From assembly GCA_944323245.1 (NCBI GenBank), contig CALURT010000012.1:1-64000 (forward strand): a stretch of 64,000 bases of DNA. The letters are read 5' to 3'. The notes below the pieces were generated by a model that did no database searches, was not told where the DNA came from, and saw nothing but the letters and a program-made list of their open reading frames with translations. Shown here piece after piece: positions 8,524 to 17,349 of this stretch (position 1 is the first letter of the stretch; every line of letters begins with the position of its first letter). A program made the translations under genes and the position numbers. Source of the DNA: an uncultured Bacteroidales bacterium. Lineage in GTDB: Bacteria > Bacteroidota > Bacteroidia > Bacteroidales > UBA932.

Positions 8524-9425
8524 AAATCTCGATCATAGTCCTGACGTACAACTCGGAAAACTACGTCCTCGGCACCTTGGAAAGCGCATACCGCCAGGAT
8601 TTCGACGGGGACATCGAGCTCATTGTCTCCGACGACGCATCATCGGACGGCACGGTACGTCTCTGTGAAGAATGGATGAAGAAGCACAAAGACAGGTTCA
8701 CTGACACAATCCTCATGACATCTCCCGAAAATACAGGTGTCACGGCGAACATAGACAGAGCATGCAGGAGGGCGTCCGGAGAATGGCTCAAGGTCATAGC
8801 AGGAGACGACATCCTCATGGACGACTGCATCACGAAACTCCTCCGCACGGCCCGCGGATACGGAGACAAATGCTGTTTCATATCCGCCTATGCCCTTGTC
8901 TTTTCAGAAGACAGGGAGCTGGAACATCCCGAAAGCCTTGCTGTCATGGCCCCGGTTGCCGACAGGGATAGCATTGACATTGATTACATTTTCCGCGACC
9001 CTCTTTTCTGGCTGCCTGCACCCACTTTCATGTACAGGAAAAGCCTGCTCGAACACATAGGATACTTCCCGTCCCTGTTCAGGAATCTCGAAGATGCACC
9101 GTTTCTGGCAAAAGTGCTTGCCGAAGGCTATACTATCCACATCGCACATACGCCGGCCGTATATTATCGCGTCCATGACAAATCCCTCACCCGCAGCGAG
9201 TTGAACACCATGGACGTATGCAACCTCTACCTTGAGATATTCCGCAAGGTCATCAGGCCTGTCCTCGGACCGGTACGGAAATGGGACGCTTTTTTCGCCT
9301 ACCTGCCGTTGCGCATCAACGTCAGGAACAAAGGCAAATTCACCAAGGCGGAGAAAAAAGCCCGCAAATACGGAAAATATTTCATGTTTTCACATTTTTT
9401 CCGTACCTTTACAAAGATTCACTGA
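8520..9425 (+). CDS. Glycosyltransferase family 2
   Basis: This 301-aa GT-A enzyme begins MKISIIVLTYNSENYVLGTLESAYRQ and carries VSDDASSDGT, NTGVTANIDRA and the metal site AGDD (about residues 94-97). PAPTFMYRK and VYYRVHDKSLTR in the acceptor half are typical of bacterial surface-glycan GT2 enzymes. ATGA overlap with the previous GT2 implies co-translation. Donor sugar is not predictable. The 3-acetamido-3,6-dideoxyhexose made upstream is a reasonable candidate for one of the local glycosyltransferases. Confidence 0.87.
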   Translation: MKISIIVLTYNSENYVLGTLESAYRQDFDGDIELIVSDDASSDGTVRLCEEWMKKHKDRFTDTILMTSPENTGVTANIDRACRRASGEWLKVIAGDDILMDDCITKLLRTARGYGDKCCFISAYALVFSEDRELEHPESLAVMAPVADRDSIDIDYIFRDPLFWLPAPTFMYRKSLLEHIGYFPSLFRNLEDAPFLAKVLAEGYTIHIAHTPAVYYRVHDKSLTRSELNTMDVCNLYLEIFRKVIRPVLGPVRKWDAFFAYLPLRINVRNKGKFTKAEKKARKYGKYFMFSHFFRTFTKIH

Positions 9426-9466
9426 ATCAGAAAATGAATCTGAAAACATGTATTAAGACACTGAAC

Positions 9467-10117
9467 ATGAAAATAATCGATGTACCTTACGTACCCGGAG
9501 CGGAAAATCCGGATTCCTTCGATGAATTGGATGCGCTCATGGAGGCAAAGGCCGCCAAGGCATCAATAGATACCGTATGCTGGCCGGACGAGTTCCCGTA
9601 TGCACCTGAAGCCGCTGTCGCAATAGCGAGGACAGACACACATCTTGTCATTCTGTATTCCGTGAAAGGCCTCGACCTGAGGGCGCAGGCTCTTGAAGAC
9701 AACGGACCTGTCTGGGAAGACAGCTGCTGCGAATTTTTTGTGGCCGACCCATGCGACGGAACCTATTACAATTTCGAAATGAACTGCATAGGCACACTGC
9801 TCGCAGCCAAAAGGAAAAGCCGGTCAGATTGCACGCATTTCGGGAAGGAAACGCTCGAAAGGATAAAAAGATTTTCGACACTCGAAAAAAAGGCCTTCGA
9901 CGAAAGCGGCAGGGAATTTTCATGGAAGACCGCCCTCTGCATTCCGTTCGACATCATAGGAATGGAAAAAGACAGATTACCGGAAACCCTGAAGGCCAAT
10001 TTCTACAAATGCGGAGACAAGACCGCACATCCGCATTTCCTGAGCTGGAATCCTGTGGAAACGGAACACCCTGATTTCCACAGGCCTGAATTTTTCGGGG
10101 AATTGAAATTACGTTAA
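9467..10117 (+). CDS. Carbohydrate-binding family 9-like protein
   Basis: This 216-aa protein resembles the family 9 carbohydrate-binding-like beta-sandwich common in Bacteroidota. Visible features are VIAIARTDTHLVILYSVKG-like strands, GPVWEDSCCEFFV, YYNFEMNCIGTLLAA and the C-terminal HPHFLSWNPVETEHPDFHRPEFFGEL. No signal peptide is seen, so it may be cytoplasmic. An upstream ATG (11 codons earlier) is an alternative start. It lies between the glycosyltransferases and the sugar kinase. Its substrate and role there are unknown. Confidence 0.7.
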   Translation: MKIIDVPYVPGAENPDSFDELDALMEAKAAKASIDTVCWPDEFPYAPEAAVAIARTDTHLVILYSVKGLDLRAQALEDNGPVWEDSCCEFFVADPCDGTYYNFEMNCIGTLLAAKRKSRSDCTHFGKETLERIKRFSTLEKKAFDESGREFSWKTALCIPFDIIGMEKDRLPETLKANFYKCGDKTAHPHFLSWNPVETEHPDFHRPEFFGELKLR

Positions 10118-10145
10118 ATCTGAAGTTACATTAAACTACATAATT

Positions 10146-11282
10146 ATGAATTATACAGAAGAACAGATGATGGAAATCGCCCGCAAGTTCGACGTGGGAG
10201 GCAGCATCAGCGAAATCAAGCCCCTCGGTCCCGGGTTCATCAATGACACGTTCGTCATAAAGACAGGCGGAGAACATCCGGTGAGATATATTCTCCAAAG
10301 GAAAAACCATATCGTATTCCCTGACGTGCCGGGAATGATGAACAATATCGAAATGGTGACGGAACACCTGAAGAAAAAGGTGGTTGCGGAAGGCGGAGAC
10401 CCTATGAGAGAGGTGCTTACCGTGACCAAAAGGCGTCCGGACTCCATGTCTGACGAAGAAAGGAAGGCGTTTGCAGGCGACCTGTATTATAAGGACGAAA
10501 ACGGCAACTACTGGGCTGTATGCGTATTCATCGAAGGTTCGGTAACATACGAGAAGGCCGACACTCCTGCTCTTGCATACAAGGGCGGACAGGGAATAGG
10601 AAAATTCCAGGCATACCTGTCGGATTTCACCACTCCTCTCGCCGAAACCATCAAGGGATTCCACAATATCAGATGGAGATTCGAACAGTGGGATGAAGCC
10701 ATCGCCCGCGATGCTGCAGGACGTGTAAAGGACCTTTCCGAAGAAATCGGATGGGTAAACAGCCGCAGACAGGAAATGCTCGGCTTCTGGACCAAGGTGG
10801 AAGACGGGACAATCCCTACAAGGGTGACACACAACGATACCAAGATAAGCAACATCCTTTTCGACAAGGAAGGCGAAGTGCTCTGTGTCATCGACCTTGA
10901 CACCTGCATGAGCAGTACCTCGCTGAATGATTTCGGTGATGCCATAAGGTCATACGCCAACACTGGCGCCGAAGATGAAAAGGACCTCGGCAAGGTAGCC
11001 CTGTCTTTGGAAATGTTCGAGGCATATACCAAAGGCTACCTCTCATACCGTAAGGGAAATCTCACGGACAGTGAAGTGGAATGGCTTGCATTCTCTGCAA
11101 AATACATCACATACGAGCAGCTGCTCCGTTTCCTGATGGACTATATTGACGGAGACAAATATTACAAGATAGCCTATCCGGAGCACAATTTAGTCAGGAC
11201 ACACGCCCAGAACAAACTGCTCTGCAGCATGGAAGAACAGTATGCCGAAATGAAGGCTGTCGTAGACAGATATGCCAAATAG
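10146..11282 (+). CDS. Sugar kinase of the phosphotransferase (APH/NahK-like) fold
   Basis: This 378-aa kinase-like protein has an N-terminal lobe (GPGFINDTFVIKT, YILQRKN) and the catalytic loop RVTHNDTKISNILFD with Asp near residue 229. The metal motif VIDLDTC follows about 20 residues later. This is the arrangement of N-acetylhexosamine 1-kinase and related APH-fold kinases, which make sugar 1-phosphates. A role in salvaging GlcNAc or GalNAc for nucleotide-sugar synthesis is inferred. A matching nucleotidyltransferase is not adjacent, but one lies at 31829-32755. Its 3' end overlaps the VanZ gene by 11 bases. Confidence 0.75.
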   Translation: MNYTEEQMMEIARKFDVGGSISEIKPLGPGFINDTFVIKTGGEHPVRYILQRKNHIVFPDVPGMMNNIEMVTEHLKKKVVAEGGDPMREVLTVTKRRPDSMSDEERKAFAGDLYYKDENGNYWAVCVFIEGSVTYEKADTPALAYKGGQGIGKFQAYLSDFTTPLAETIKGFHNIRWRFEQWDEAIARDAAGRVKDLSEEIGWVNSRRQEMLGFWTKVEDGTIPTRVTHNDTKISNILFDKEGEVLCVIDLDTCMSSTSLNDFGDAIRSYANTGAEDEKDLGKVALSLEMFEAYTKGYLSYRKGNLTDSEVEWLAFSAKYITYEQLLRFLMDYIDGDKYYKIAYPEHNLVRTHAQNKLLCSMEEQYAEMKAVVDRYAK

Positions 11283-11679
11283 GAAATCAGTCATATCGCG
11301 TATTCTGCTTGCAGTCTACCTTTTGGGGCTCTTTGTATGCTGCTTCTGGAATTTCAGAAGCAGCATTGATTTGAGTCAGGACTGGTGGCTGCCCGTCCCG
11401 TTCGACAAGACGGTGCACTTTTTCCTTTTCCTGCCGTTTCCGTTCATCTGTTATCTGGCGTTTCCCCGGTTCAGCGGCAGCAGAAAAGGGAAATACCTGT
11501 TTGTTCTGGCTGCGTTTCTTGTCGGTACCATGCTCGGGGCAGGCATCGAGATACTGCAGGAACTGTCCGGATACAGAAGCGGCGATCCCATGGACCTGCT
11601 TGCAGACTGTACAGGACTGGCCTTGGCATCCGCAATCATCCTGATACTTGACCTATGCCCAAGAAAAAATTTACGATGA
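11272..11679 (+). CDS. VanZ-family membrane protein
   Basis: This 135-aa protein has four predicted membrane segments and the VanZ signature: FDKTVHFFLFLPFPF, then GAGIEILQELSGYRSGDPMDLLADCTGLAL. The latter includes the conserved Glu-Gln and Asp-x-x-D region. VanZ proteins are linked to glycopeptide or envelope stress, but the biochemical role is poorly known. It overlaps the kinase upstream and the amidase downstream (ATGA), so it is part of the envelope gene run. Confidence 0.85.
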   Translation: MPNRKSVISRILLAVYLLGLFVCCFWNFRSSIDLSQDWWLPVPFDKTVHFFLFLPFPFICYLAFPRFSGSRKGKYLFVLAAFLVGTMLGAGIEILQELSGYRSGDPMDLLADCTGLALASAIILILDLCPRKNLR

Positions 11680-14600
11680 AATCCGTCACGATACTCCTCA
11701 TAGCCGTTTCATTATCGGTTGCGGCAAGCGGCAAAAGCAAAATCACCGAGGACTTTATACCGGTCTGCGACTCCCTTGACAGGCTGATTACGGAAAAGAC
11801 ATCCGTCGAAAGCGAACTCACCCTGAAAGCGGTGATGAAACGCGGGAATCTTCTTGACTTTTACTTCGATCTGAGCCTCAGCGACATTCCATGGAGATAC
11901 GGAGACACCGAATGGTTCTCGTCGAAGCTGCGTGAACTCATGCCGCAGCAATACCGGAACTACGGCATAGGAAGAATATACAGTGCCGGAATCAGGATGA
12001 CAGAACTCCCTGTAGGCGGTCTCGGCTCCGACGGCAGACCTGATACACAGACATACAGAATAAGGAAAATACCGTCGGCCTCCCACCCTTTGGTAGAAAG
12101 GATGGACGGAATGTCTTTCGACAAGGGTCTTGACGGAAGGCATATTGCCGTATGGCCGAGCCACGGCCTGTATTTCGACAGGAATTCGGGCAGATGGCAA
12201 TGGCAGCGGCCGGTCCTGTTCCAGACAGTGGAGGACCTGCTGTCAGCAGGTTTCGTAATACCGTACCTCGTCCCTATGCTCGAAAATGCAGGAGCCTACG
12301 TAATGCTTGCAAGGGAAAGGGATTTCAACAGGACAGAAATCATCGTGGACAACGACAAGAGCCCGGAATCGGAATACAGAGGGACCGGAACCTACTCGGA
12401 AACAGGCGAATGGAAAGAAGAAAAACCGGGTTTTGCGGATGTAAAGGCCGTCTACACCGGTACGGAAAATCCTTTCTCCTTGGGTTCCGCCCGCAGCTCG
12501 GCCTGCATTTCCAAGGAAACGGAACGCAGCAGGGCTTCCAAGGCAATATGGACTCCCGACATCCCCGAAAGCGGCGAATATGCCGTCTACATATCATACA
12601 CAAGCCTGCCAAACAGCACCGAATCGGCCCATTACACCGTAGAACACAAAGGCGGGAACTCGGAATTCATCGTAAACCAGAAACTCGGAGGCGGGACATG
12701 GATCTATCTCGGGACATTCGAATTTGACGAAGGCAGAGAGGGCCGTGTAATCCTTGACAATCTCACTCCGGCAGGGAGAAGACACGTTTCCGGAAGCCGT
12801 GTCAGCGCCGATGCCGTGAAAATAGGAGGCGGCATGGGAAACATTGCGAGAAAAGTCGGGAAAGACAGCTGCGCGGTATTTGAAACATCAATGATGCCGA
12901 GATACACTGAAGGCGCAAGATACTGGCTTCAGTGGGCTGGAGCAGATTCCACCATATACAGCCAGCATGACGGTGAAAACGATTATACCGACGACCTGTT
13001 TTCACGCGGCGACTGGATGAACAGCCTGAGTCTCGGCTCTGCCGTAAATCCCGGAAAGGACGGCGGGAAGATTCCTTTCGACCTCGTATTCGCCCTCCAT
13101 ACCGATGCCGGAATGACTCCCAACGATTCCACCATAGGCACCCTCGCCATATACACCCTGAAATCGGAGGGAAAACGGAAACTCCCCTCCGGCGAAGACA
13201 GACACACGAACCGGGAATACGCCAATCTTATACAGAGCCAGATCGTGAACGACCTGAGGGCGGAATTCGATCCTGAATGGAACAGAAGGTGGATATGGAA
13301 CCGCGGATACCGGGAATCCCGCACGCCGGCCTCACCGTCTATGCTCTGCGAACTCCTCTCCCACCAGAACTTTGCCGACATGAGATACGGACAGGATCCG
13401 GCATTCAGATTCTGCGCTTCCCGTGCCGTCTATAAAGGCATATTGAAATACCTGAGCAACCGGTACGGATGCGAATACGCAGTCCAGCCTTTGCCCGTAA
13501 AGGCATTTTCCGTAAATCTCAGCGGCGGGAATGCTGTCCTCGAATGGGAAGAACGCCCTGACACTCTGGAACCTACGGCAAACGCAACCGGCTTCCTGAT
13601 ACAGACGAGAATTGATGACGGAGGTTTCGACAACGGAATGATATTCGAAGGACCGGCCATGGAAAACGGTAGATACAGGACTGAAATACCGTTGGAGCCA
13701 GGACATGTCTACAGTTTCAGGATTACGGCATTCAATTCCGGAGGAAAAAGTTTCCCGTCCGAAATCCTGTGCGCCGGGATTCCTTCCGGACATGAACCGG
13801 TTGCGGACGGACGGCAAGCAGCGGACAGCTGTGTCCTCATCATCAACAATTTCGACAGGGTATCGGCTCCTGCATGGCTCGACTCGCCGGACTACGCCGG
13901 CTTCGACAACAAGACAGACGGAGGCGTTCCGTACATGAAGGACATTTCATACACGGGTGAAATGTACTTGTTCAACCGGCACATGGAATGGAGGAGCAAC
14001 GACTGCCCCGGCTTCGGCGCATCATATAATGACATGGCAGGAAACGTCATTGCAGGCAACACGTTCGACTATCCGTACATACACGGAAAAGCAGTCATGG
14101 ACTGCGGCTATCCTTTCTGTTCTTCAAGTTCCGAGGCATTCGTAAAGGACACGGCATTGGCGAAAGGCAAATGGTGTGTCGACCTGATATGCGGGAAACA
14201 GGTGAGGACAATATCCGGACACGGGGCCTATCCGGAAAAATATGCAGTCTTCCCTTCCGGAATGAGACGGGCATTGAGGGATTTCGCAACAGGAGGCGGC
14301 TCCATCATAGTTTCCGGAGCAAACATAGGCACGGACGTATGGAGCGGCATATATCCGATAGTGCGGGACAGTACGGAAAGGGCGGACGAAATGGAGTTTG
14401 CCGAAAAGATTCTCGGTTACAGATGGATTACCGGACATGCCGGCAGGACAGGCACTGTAAACGCCGTCTACAACGGCAGGAATTTTCTGTCGGGAATGAC
14501 GGACACCCTTTCTTACAACAATTCTTTCGACAGCAGGATGTACAGGGTGGAAAACCCGGACGGCATAGAACCGGCGGCCCCGGACGCCGGGACATTCGCA

Positions 14601-14783
14601 AGATATTCGGATACGAGGATTTCGGCCGGAATATATTATGACGGAGGGGGCTACGGCACCGTCTGCCTCGGTTTCCCGATTGAAGTCATCAGGAATGAAA
14701 AGGACATCCGCTCGATTTTCACGGCGGCATTCGGCTTTTTCCGCAGCCTGGACCAGAAAACGGATGAAAATGAAACCGATTGA
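11676..14783 (+). CDS. Secreted Amidase_3-like hydrolase with golvesin-like insertion and FN3/C-terminal domains
   Basis: A 1035-aa exported protein with signal peptide (residues 1 to about 18). An N-acetylmuramoyl-L-alanine amidase (Amidase_3) fold is split in two. The first part has PSHGLYF (His163), TVEDLLSAGF (Glu186) and ARERD. After a golvesin-like beta-sandwich (about 225-385, with WTPDIPESGEYAVYISY and GTWIYLGTFEF) the fold resumes with FALHTDAG (His475) and CELLSHQNFADM (Glu559). An FN3-like domain (about 610-705) and a C-terminal glutamine-amidotransferase-like region follow. Relatives are sometimes annotated as xanthan lyase. Peptidoglycan or exopolysaccharide processing in the periplasm or at the surface is inferred. 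The ATGA overlap with VanZ and the 20-base overlap with capA tie it to the operon. Confidence 0.75.
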   Translation: MKSVTILLIAVSLSVAASGKSKITEDFIPVCDSLDRLITEKTSVESELTLKAVMKRGNLLDFYFDLSLSDIPWRYGDTEWFSSKLRELMPQQYRNYGIGRIYSAGIRMTELPVGGLGSDGRPDTQTYRIRKIPSASHPLVERMDGMSFDKGLDGRHIAVWPSHGLYFDRNSGRWQWQRPVLFQTVEDLLSAGFVIPYLVPMLENAGAYVMLARERDFNRTEIIVDNDKSPESEYRGTGTYSETGEWKEEKPGFADVKAVYTGTENPFSLGSARSSACISKETERSRASKAIWTPDIPESGEYAVYISYTSLPNSTESAHYTVEHKGGNSEFIVNQKLGGGTWIYLGTFEFDEGREGRVILDNLTPAGRRHVSGSRVSADAVKIGGGMGNIARKVGKDSCAVFETSMMPRYTEGARYWLQWAGADSTIYSQHDGENDYTDDLFSRGDWMNSLSLGSAVNPGKDGGKIPFDLVFALHTDAGMTPNDSTIGTLAIYTLKSEGKRKLPSGEDRHTNREYANLIQSQIVNDLRAEFDPEWNRRWIWNRGYRESRTPASPSMLCELLSHQNFADMRYGQDPAFRFCASRAVYKGILKYLSNRYGCEYAVQPLPVKAFSVNLSGGNAVLEWEERPDTLEPTANATGFLIQTRIDDGGFDNGMIFEGPAMENGRYRTEIPLEPGHVYSFRITAFNSGGKSFPSEILCAGIPSGHEPVADGRQAADSCVLIINNFDRVSAPAWLDSPDYAGFDNKTDGGVPYMKDISYTGEMYLFNRHMEWRSNDCPGFGASYNDMAGNVIAGNTFDYPYIHGKAVMDCGYPFCSSSSEAFVKDTALAKGKWCVDLICGKQVRTISGHGAYPEKYAVFPSGMRRALRDFATGGGSIIVSGANIGTDVWSGIYPIVRDSTERADEMEFAEKILGYRWITGHAGRTGTVNAVYNGRNFLSGMTDTLSYNNSFDSRMYRVENPDGIEPAAPDAGTFARYSDTRISAGIYYDGGGYGTVCLGFPIEVIRNEKDIRSIFTAAFGFFRSLDQKTDENETD

Positions 14784-15891
14784 ATCCATACTGCTCTCCC
14801 TTGCGGCAGTTTTTGTTCCTATCTGTGCGGCTGATGCACAGGAACTTCCCGACAATCATTCTCCTGAAATCAGAATATGTGTCGGATGGCCCGGACTTAT
14901 CGACGACAGTGCGATGGGACAGAGAGTCACCATAGCGTTGGCGGGAGACGTAATGACAGGCACGACCTACCCCGAGCCGAGACTCCCGGCCGATGGCGGA
15001 AGATACCTTTTCAAAGATGTTAGCGGCATTCTGAAAAAGGCCGATATGGCAGCCGCCAATCTTGAAGGCGCCGTTTGCGAAGGCGGGACATCCACCAAAC
15101 GCGTGGTCGCAGGCAGAAGCTATGCTTTCAGAATGCCTCCGGAACACGTTGCCCTGCTCAAGGAAGCAGGTTTCGGATTCCTGAGCCTTGCCAACAATCA
15201 TTCGAACGACTTCGGAAGCTACGGTTCGGCTTCCACTATGCATCTTCTTGACAGTATCGGCATAGGGTACGCCGGTCTGCCGCGATGTGAAAGCCATGTC
15301 AGGGAATCCGGCGGCGTCAGATACGGATTCTGCGCATTCGGACACAACGCCCACACCCTGAAGATTCAGGACACCGCTACTGTAAAACGCATAGTATCAT
15401 CGCTTGCCGCTTCCTGTGACATAGTGATAGTGTCATTCCACGGAGGGGCCGAGGGCGCCGACCATGCACATCTGCCCTACGGCACGGAAACCTACCTTGG
15501 AGAAGACAGGGGCGACCTCAGGGCATTCGCCCGCCTGTGCATAGACAACGGTGCGGACATAGTATTCGGACACGGGCCGCATGTGACCCGTGCAGTCGAA
15601 CTGTACAAAGACCGGTTAATAGCGTACAGCCTCGGCAACTTCTGCACTCCGTTCGGAATCAATCTCGACGGCATCAACGGACACGCTCCCGTATTGGAAA
15701 TCAAGACGGACACCTCCGGACGCTTCCTGTGCGGAAAGATACATTCCTTCATACAGCCGTACGGTACAGGCCCGAGGGCGGACAGCACCGGCATCGCAGT
15801 CCGTCAAATCCGCATGCTTACGGAAGAAGACATAAAAGGTTCACCGCTCATCATCTCAGGAAACGGAGAGATGGCGGCGAACCGGCACTAA
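14764..15891 (+). CDS. CapA-family metallophosphatase-like protein
   Basis: This 375-aa exported protein has a signal peptide (SILLSLAAVFVPICAADA). The calcineurin-like CapA motifs appear in order: ALAGDVMTG (about 59-66), AAANLEGAV, FLSLANNHSNDFG, VSFHGGAEG, VFGHGPHVTRAV and AYSLGNF. CapA proteins take part in poly-gamma-glutamate capsule synthesis in Bacillus, but most Bacteroidota members have no known substrate. Two close ATGs (6 bases apart) could start it. It closes the envelope gene run and precedes the tandem repeat array. Confidence 0.85.
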   Translation: MKMKPIESILLSLAAVFVPICAADAQELPDNHSPEIRICVGWPGLIDDSAMGQRVTIALAGDVMTGTTYPEPRLPADGGRYLFKDVSGILKKADMAAANLEGAVCEGGTSTKRVVAGRSYAFRMPPEHVALLKEAGFGFLSLANNHSNDFGSYGSASTMHLLDSIGIGYAGLPRCESHVRESGGVRYGFCAFGHNAHTLKIQDTATVKRIVSSLAASCDIVIVSFHGGAEGADHAHLPYGTETYLGEDRGDLRAFARLCIDNGADIVFGHGPHVTRAVELYKDRLIAYSLGNFCTPFGINLDGINGHAPVLEIKTDTSGRFLCGKIHSFIQPYGTGPRADSTGIAVRQIRMLTEEDIKGSPLIISGNGEMAANRH

Positions 15892-15936
15892 CCACAAATC
15901 GGATTTTCCGGGATCCGAATCTGACCCGTACTATTT

Positions 15937-16229
15937 CTGCGCCTCGGCATAACCGAATGAATTCGCTTTTGCTCTCGGCTTGCAGTTTAGTTTATACTCC
16001 GTCTACAATAAACGCTGCGCCTCGGCATAACCGAATGAATTCGCTTCTGCCCTCGGCTTGCAGTTTATTTTATACTTCGTCTACAATAAAAACGCTGCGC
16101 CTCGGCATAACCGAATGAATTCGCTTCTGCCCTCGGCTTGCAGTTTATTTTATACTCCGTCTACAATAAACGCTGCGCCTCGGCATAACCGAATGAATTC
16201 GCTTTTGCTCTCGGCTTGCAGTTTATTTT
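15937..16229. repeat. Tandem array of a 78-80 bp unit, about 3.75 copies
   Basis: Units begin at 15937, 16015, 16095 and 16173 with CTGCGCCTCGGC and continue through a small palindrome (CGAATGAATTCG), a CTCGGCTTGCAG segment and an AT-rich tail ending CTACAATAAA. Copies 1 and 4 share the variant GCTTTTGCTC, copies 2 and 3 share GCTTCTGCCC, and unit 2 has two extra A residues. There are no unique spacers, so it is not CRISPR. With the following AT-rich bases up to 16370 it fills the gap between capA and the transporter. No protein, tRNA or clear terminator is seen. Confidence 0.9.
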
Positions 16230-16370
16230 CCAAAAACAAATTTACATAAAAATATTTTTATTCAAAACATCAGTACAACATTTAGTTTTATTTTTTAATT
16301 TTACGCCCGAAAACAGGCTTATTTTTCGAAAATACAGGAATGAAAATTTCACATAATAAACATTAAAAAT

Positions 16371-17243
16371 ATGAAGAATAACAAAATCTGGTTAGTCTAT
16401 GCCCTTGTCACTGTGGTGACATGGGGTATCTGGGGTGCATTTTCCGAAATTCCTGAAAAAAACGGATTCCCGTCCACTCTTACCTATGTGGTGTGGTCGT
16501 TGAGCATGATTCCATGTGCGCTTGTCGCATTATACAACATCAAATTCAAACTTGACGTCAGGCCAAGGTCCGCACTGCTCGGACTCGGTGTCGGACTTCT
16601 CGGAGCTGCCGGACAGCTCATCCTTTTCGAAGCGCTCAAACAGGGTCCGGCATACATCGTTTTCCCGATAATTTCGATAGCCCCTATACTGACCGTCCTT
16701 CTTTCTGCGGTATTCCTGAAGGAAAGGGTGAAAAAGGCCAGCATATTCGGAATCGTACTTGCATTCGTATCCATTATATGCTTCTCGCTGTCAGACAATG
16801 ACGGTTCTACCGGTGAGGGCTACCTGTGGTTGGTGCTTGCCCTTCTCGTATTCGCATGCTGGGGCATACAGGCCTTCATAATGAAAGTGGCCAACAACTA
16901 CACTCCGGATGCGGAAAGCATTTTCGTCTACATGGCAATCGCCGCAGTGGCGCTTTCACCTGTCGCCCTGCTGATGACAGACTTCTCGCAGCCGATAAAC
17001 ATGTCGTTCAACGGTCCGTACCTTTCATTCCTGATCCAGATCCTGAACGCCATCGGCGCCCTGACCCTCGTCTATGCCATGAGATACGGCAAGGCGATGG
17101 TGGTATCCCCTCTTTCCGATGCCCTTTCGCCGATGATGACCGTCGCCATATCACTCATCATATACGCACATGTGCCTACCATTGAGCAGACAATAGGTAT
17201 ATTGGCCGCCATCTCATGCGTATTCATCCTGAGCAGGGAATAA
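16371..17243 (+). CDS. EamA/DMT-family transporter
   Basis: This 290-aa integral membrane protein has about ten hydrophobic segments in two EamA repeats, for example VVTWGIWGAFSEIPEK in the first and LVFACWGIQAFIMKVAN in the second. PIISIAPILTVLLSAVFLKERVKK and SPLSDALSPMMTVAISL are the typical repeat ends. Members move small metabolites out of or into the cell, and no substrate can be proposed here. It stands alone between the repeat array and a terminator, so it is probably monocistronic. Confidence 0.85.
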   Translation: MKNNKIWLVYALVTVVTWGIWGAFSEIPEKNGFPSTLTYVVWSLSMIPCALVALYNIKFKLDVRPRSALLGLGVGLLGAAGQLILFEALKQGPAYIVFPIISIAPILTVLLSAVFLKERVKKASIFGIVLAFVSIICFSLSDNDGSTGEGYLWLVLALLVFACWGIQAFIMKVANNYTPDAESIFVYMAIAAVALSPVALLMTDFSQPINMSFNGPYLSFLIQILNAIGALTLVYAMRYGKAMVVSPLSDALSPMMTVAISLIIYAHVPTIEQTIGILAAISCVFILSRE

Positions 17244-17262
17244 AAACAAATAAAAGAGTCAG

Positions 17263-17304
17263 GCCGGGGACAGAACAAATTTTGCTCTGCTCCCGGCTTT
17301 TATA
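17263..17304 (+). terminator. Rho-independent-like terminator after the EamA gene
   Basis: GCCGGG and CCCGGC form the base of a stem, with further partly paired bases (GGACAGA with TCTGCTC) above, followed by TTTTATAT. It lies about 20 bases after the transporter stop codon and overlaps the tyrS promoter. Confidence 0.7.
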
Positions 17305-17312
17305 TATCTTTG
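17281..17312 (+). promoter_or_regulatory. tyrS promoter (TTTG-20-TATCTTTG)
   Basis: TTTG at 17281-17284 and a perfect -7 box TATCTTTG at 17305-17312 are separated by 20 bases. The start codon follows 37 bases later. The spacer contains the right arm of the upstream gene's terminator. Confidence 0.8.
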
Positions 17313-17349
17313 CACTTCGGACAAACAGAATATTGAAAAGATACAGGAT

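Noticed and set aside
15537..16118. A 193-codon frame covering the end of capA and the repeat array
   Set aside because: Its first half is capA in the wrong frame and its second half is the tandem repeat read as codons.
15937..16229. CRISPR array
   Set aside because: The 78-80 bp units abut directly with near-identical content; there are no unique spacers and no cas genes.
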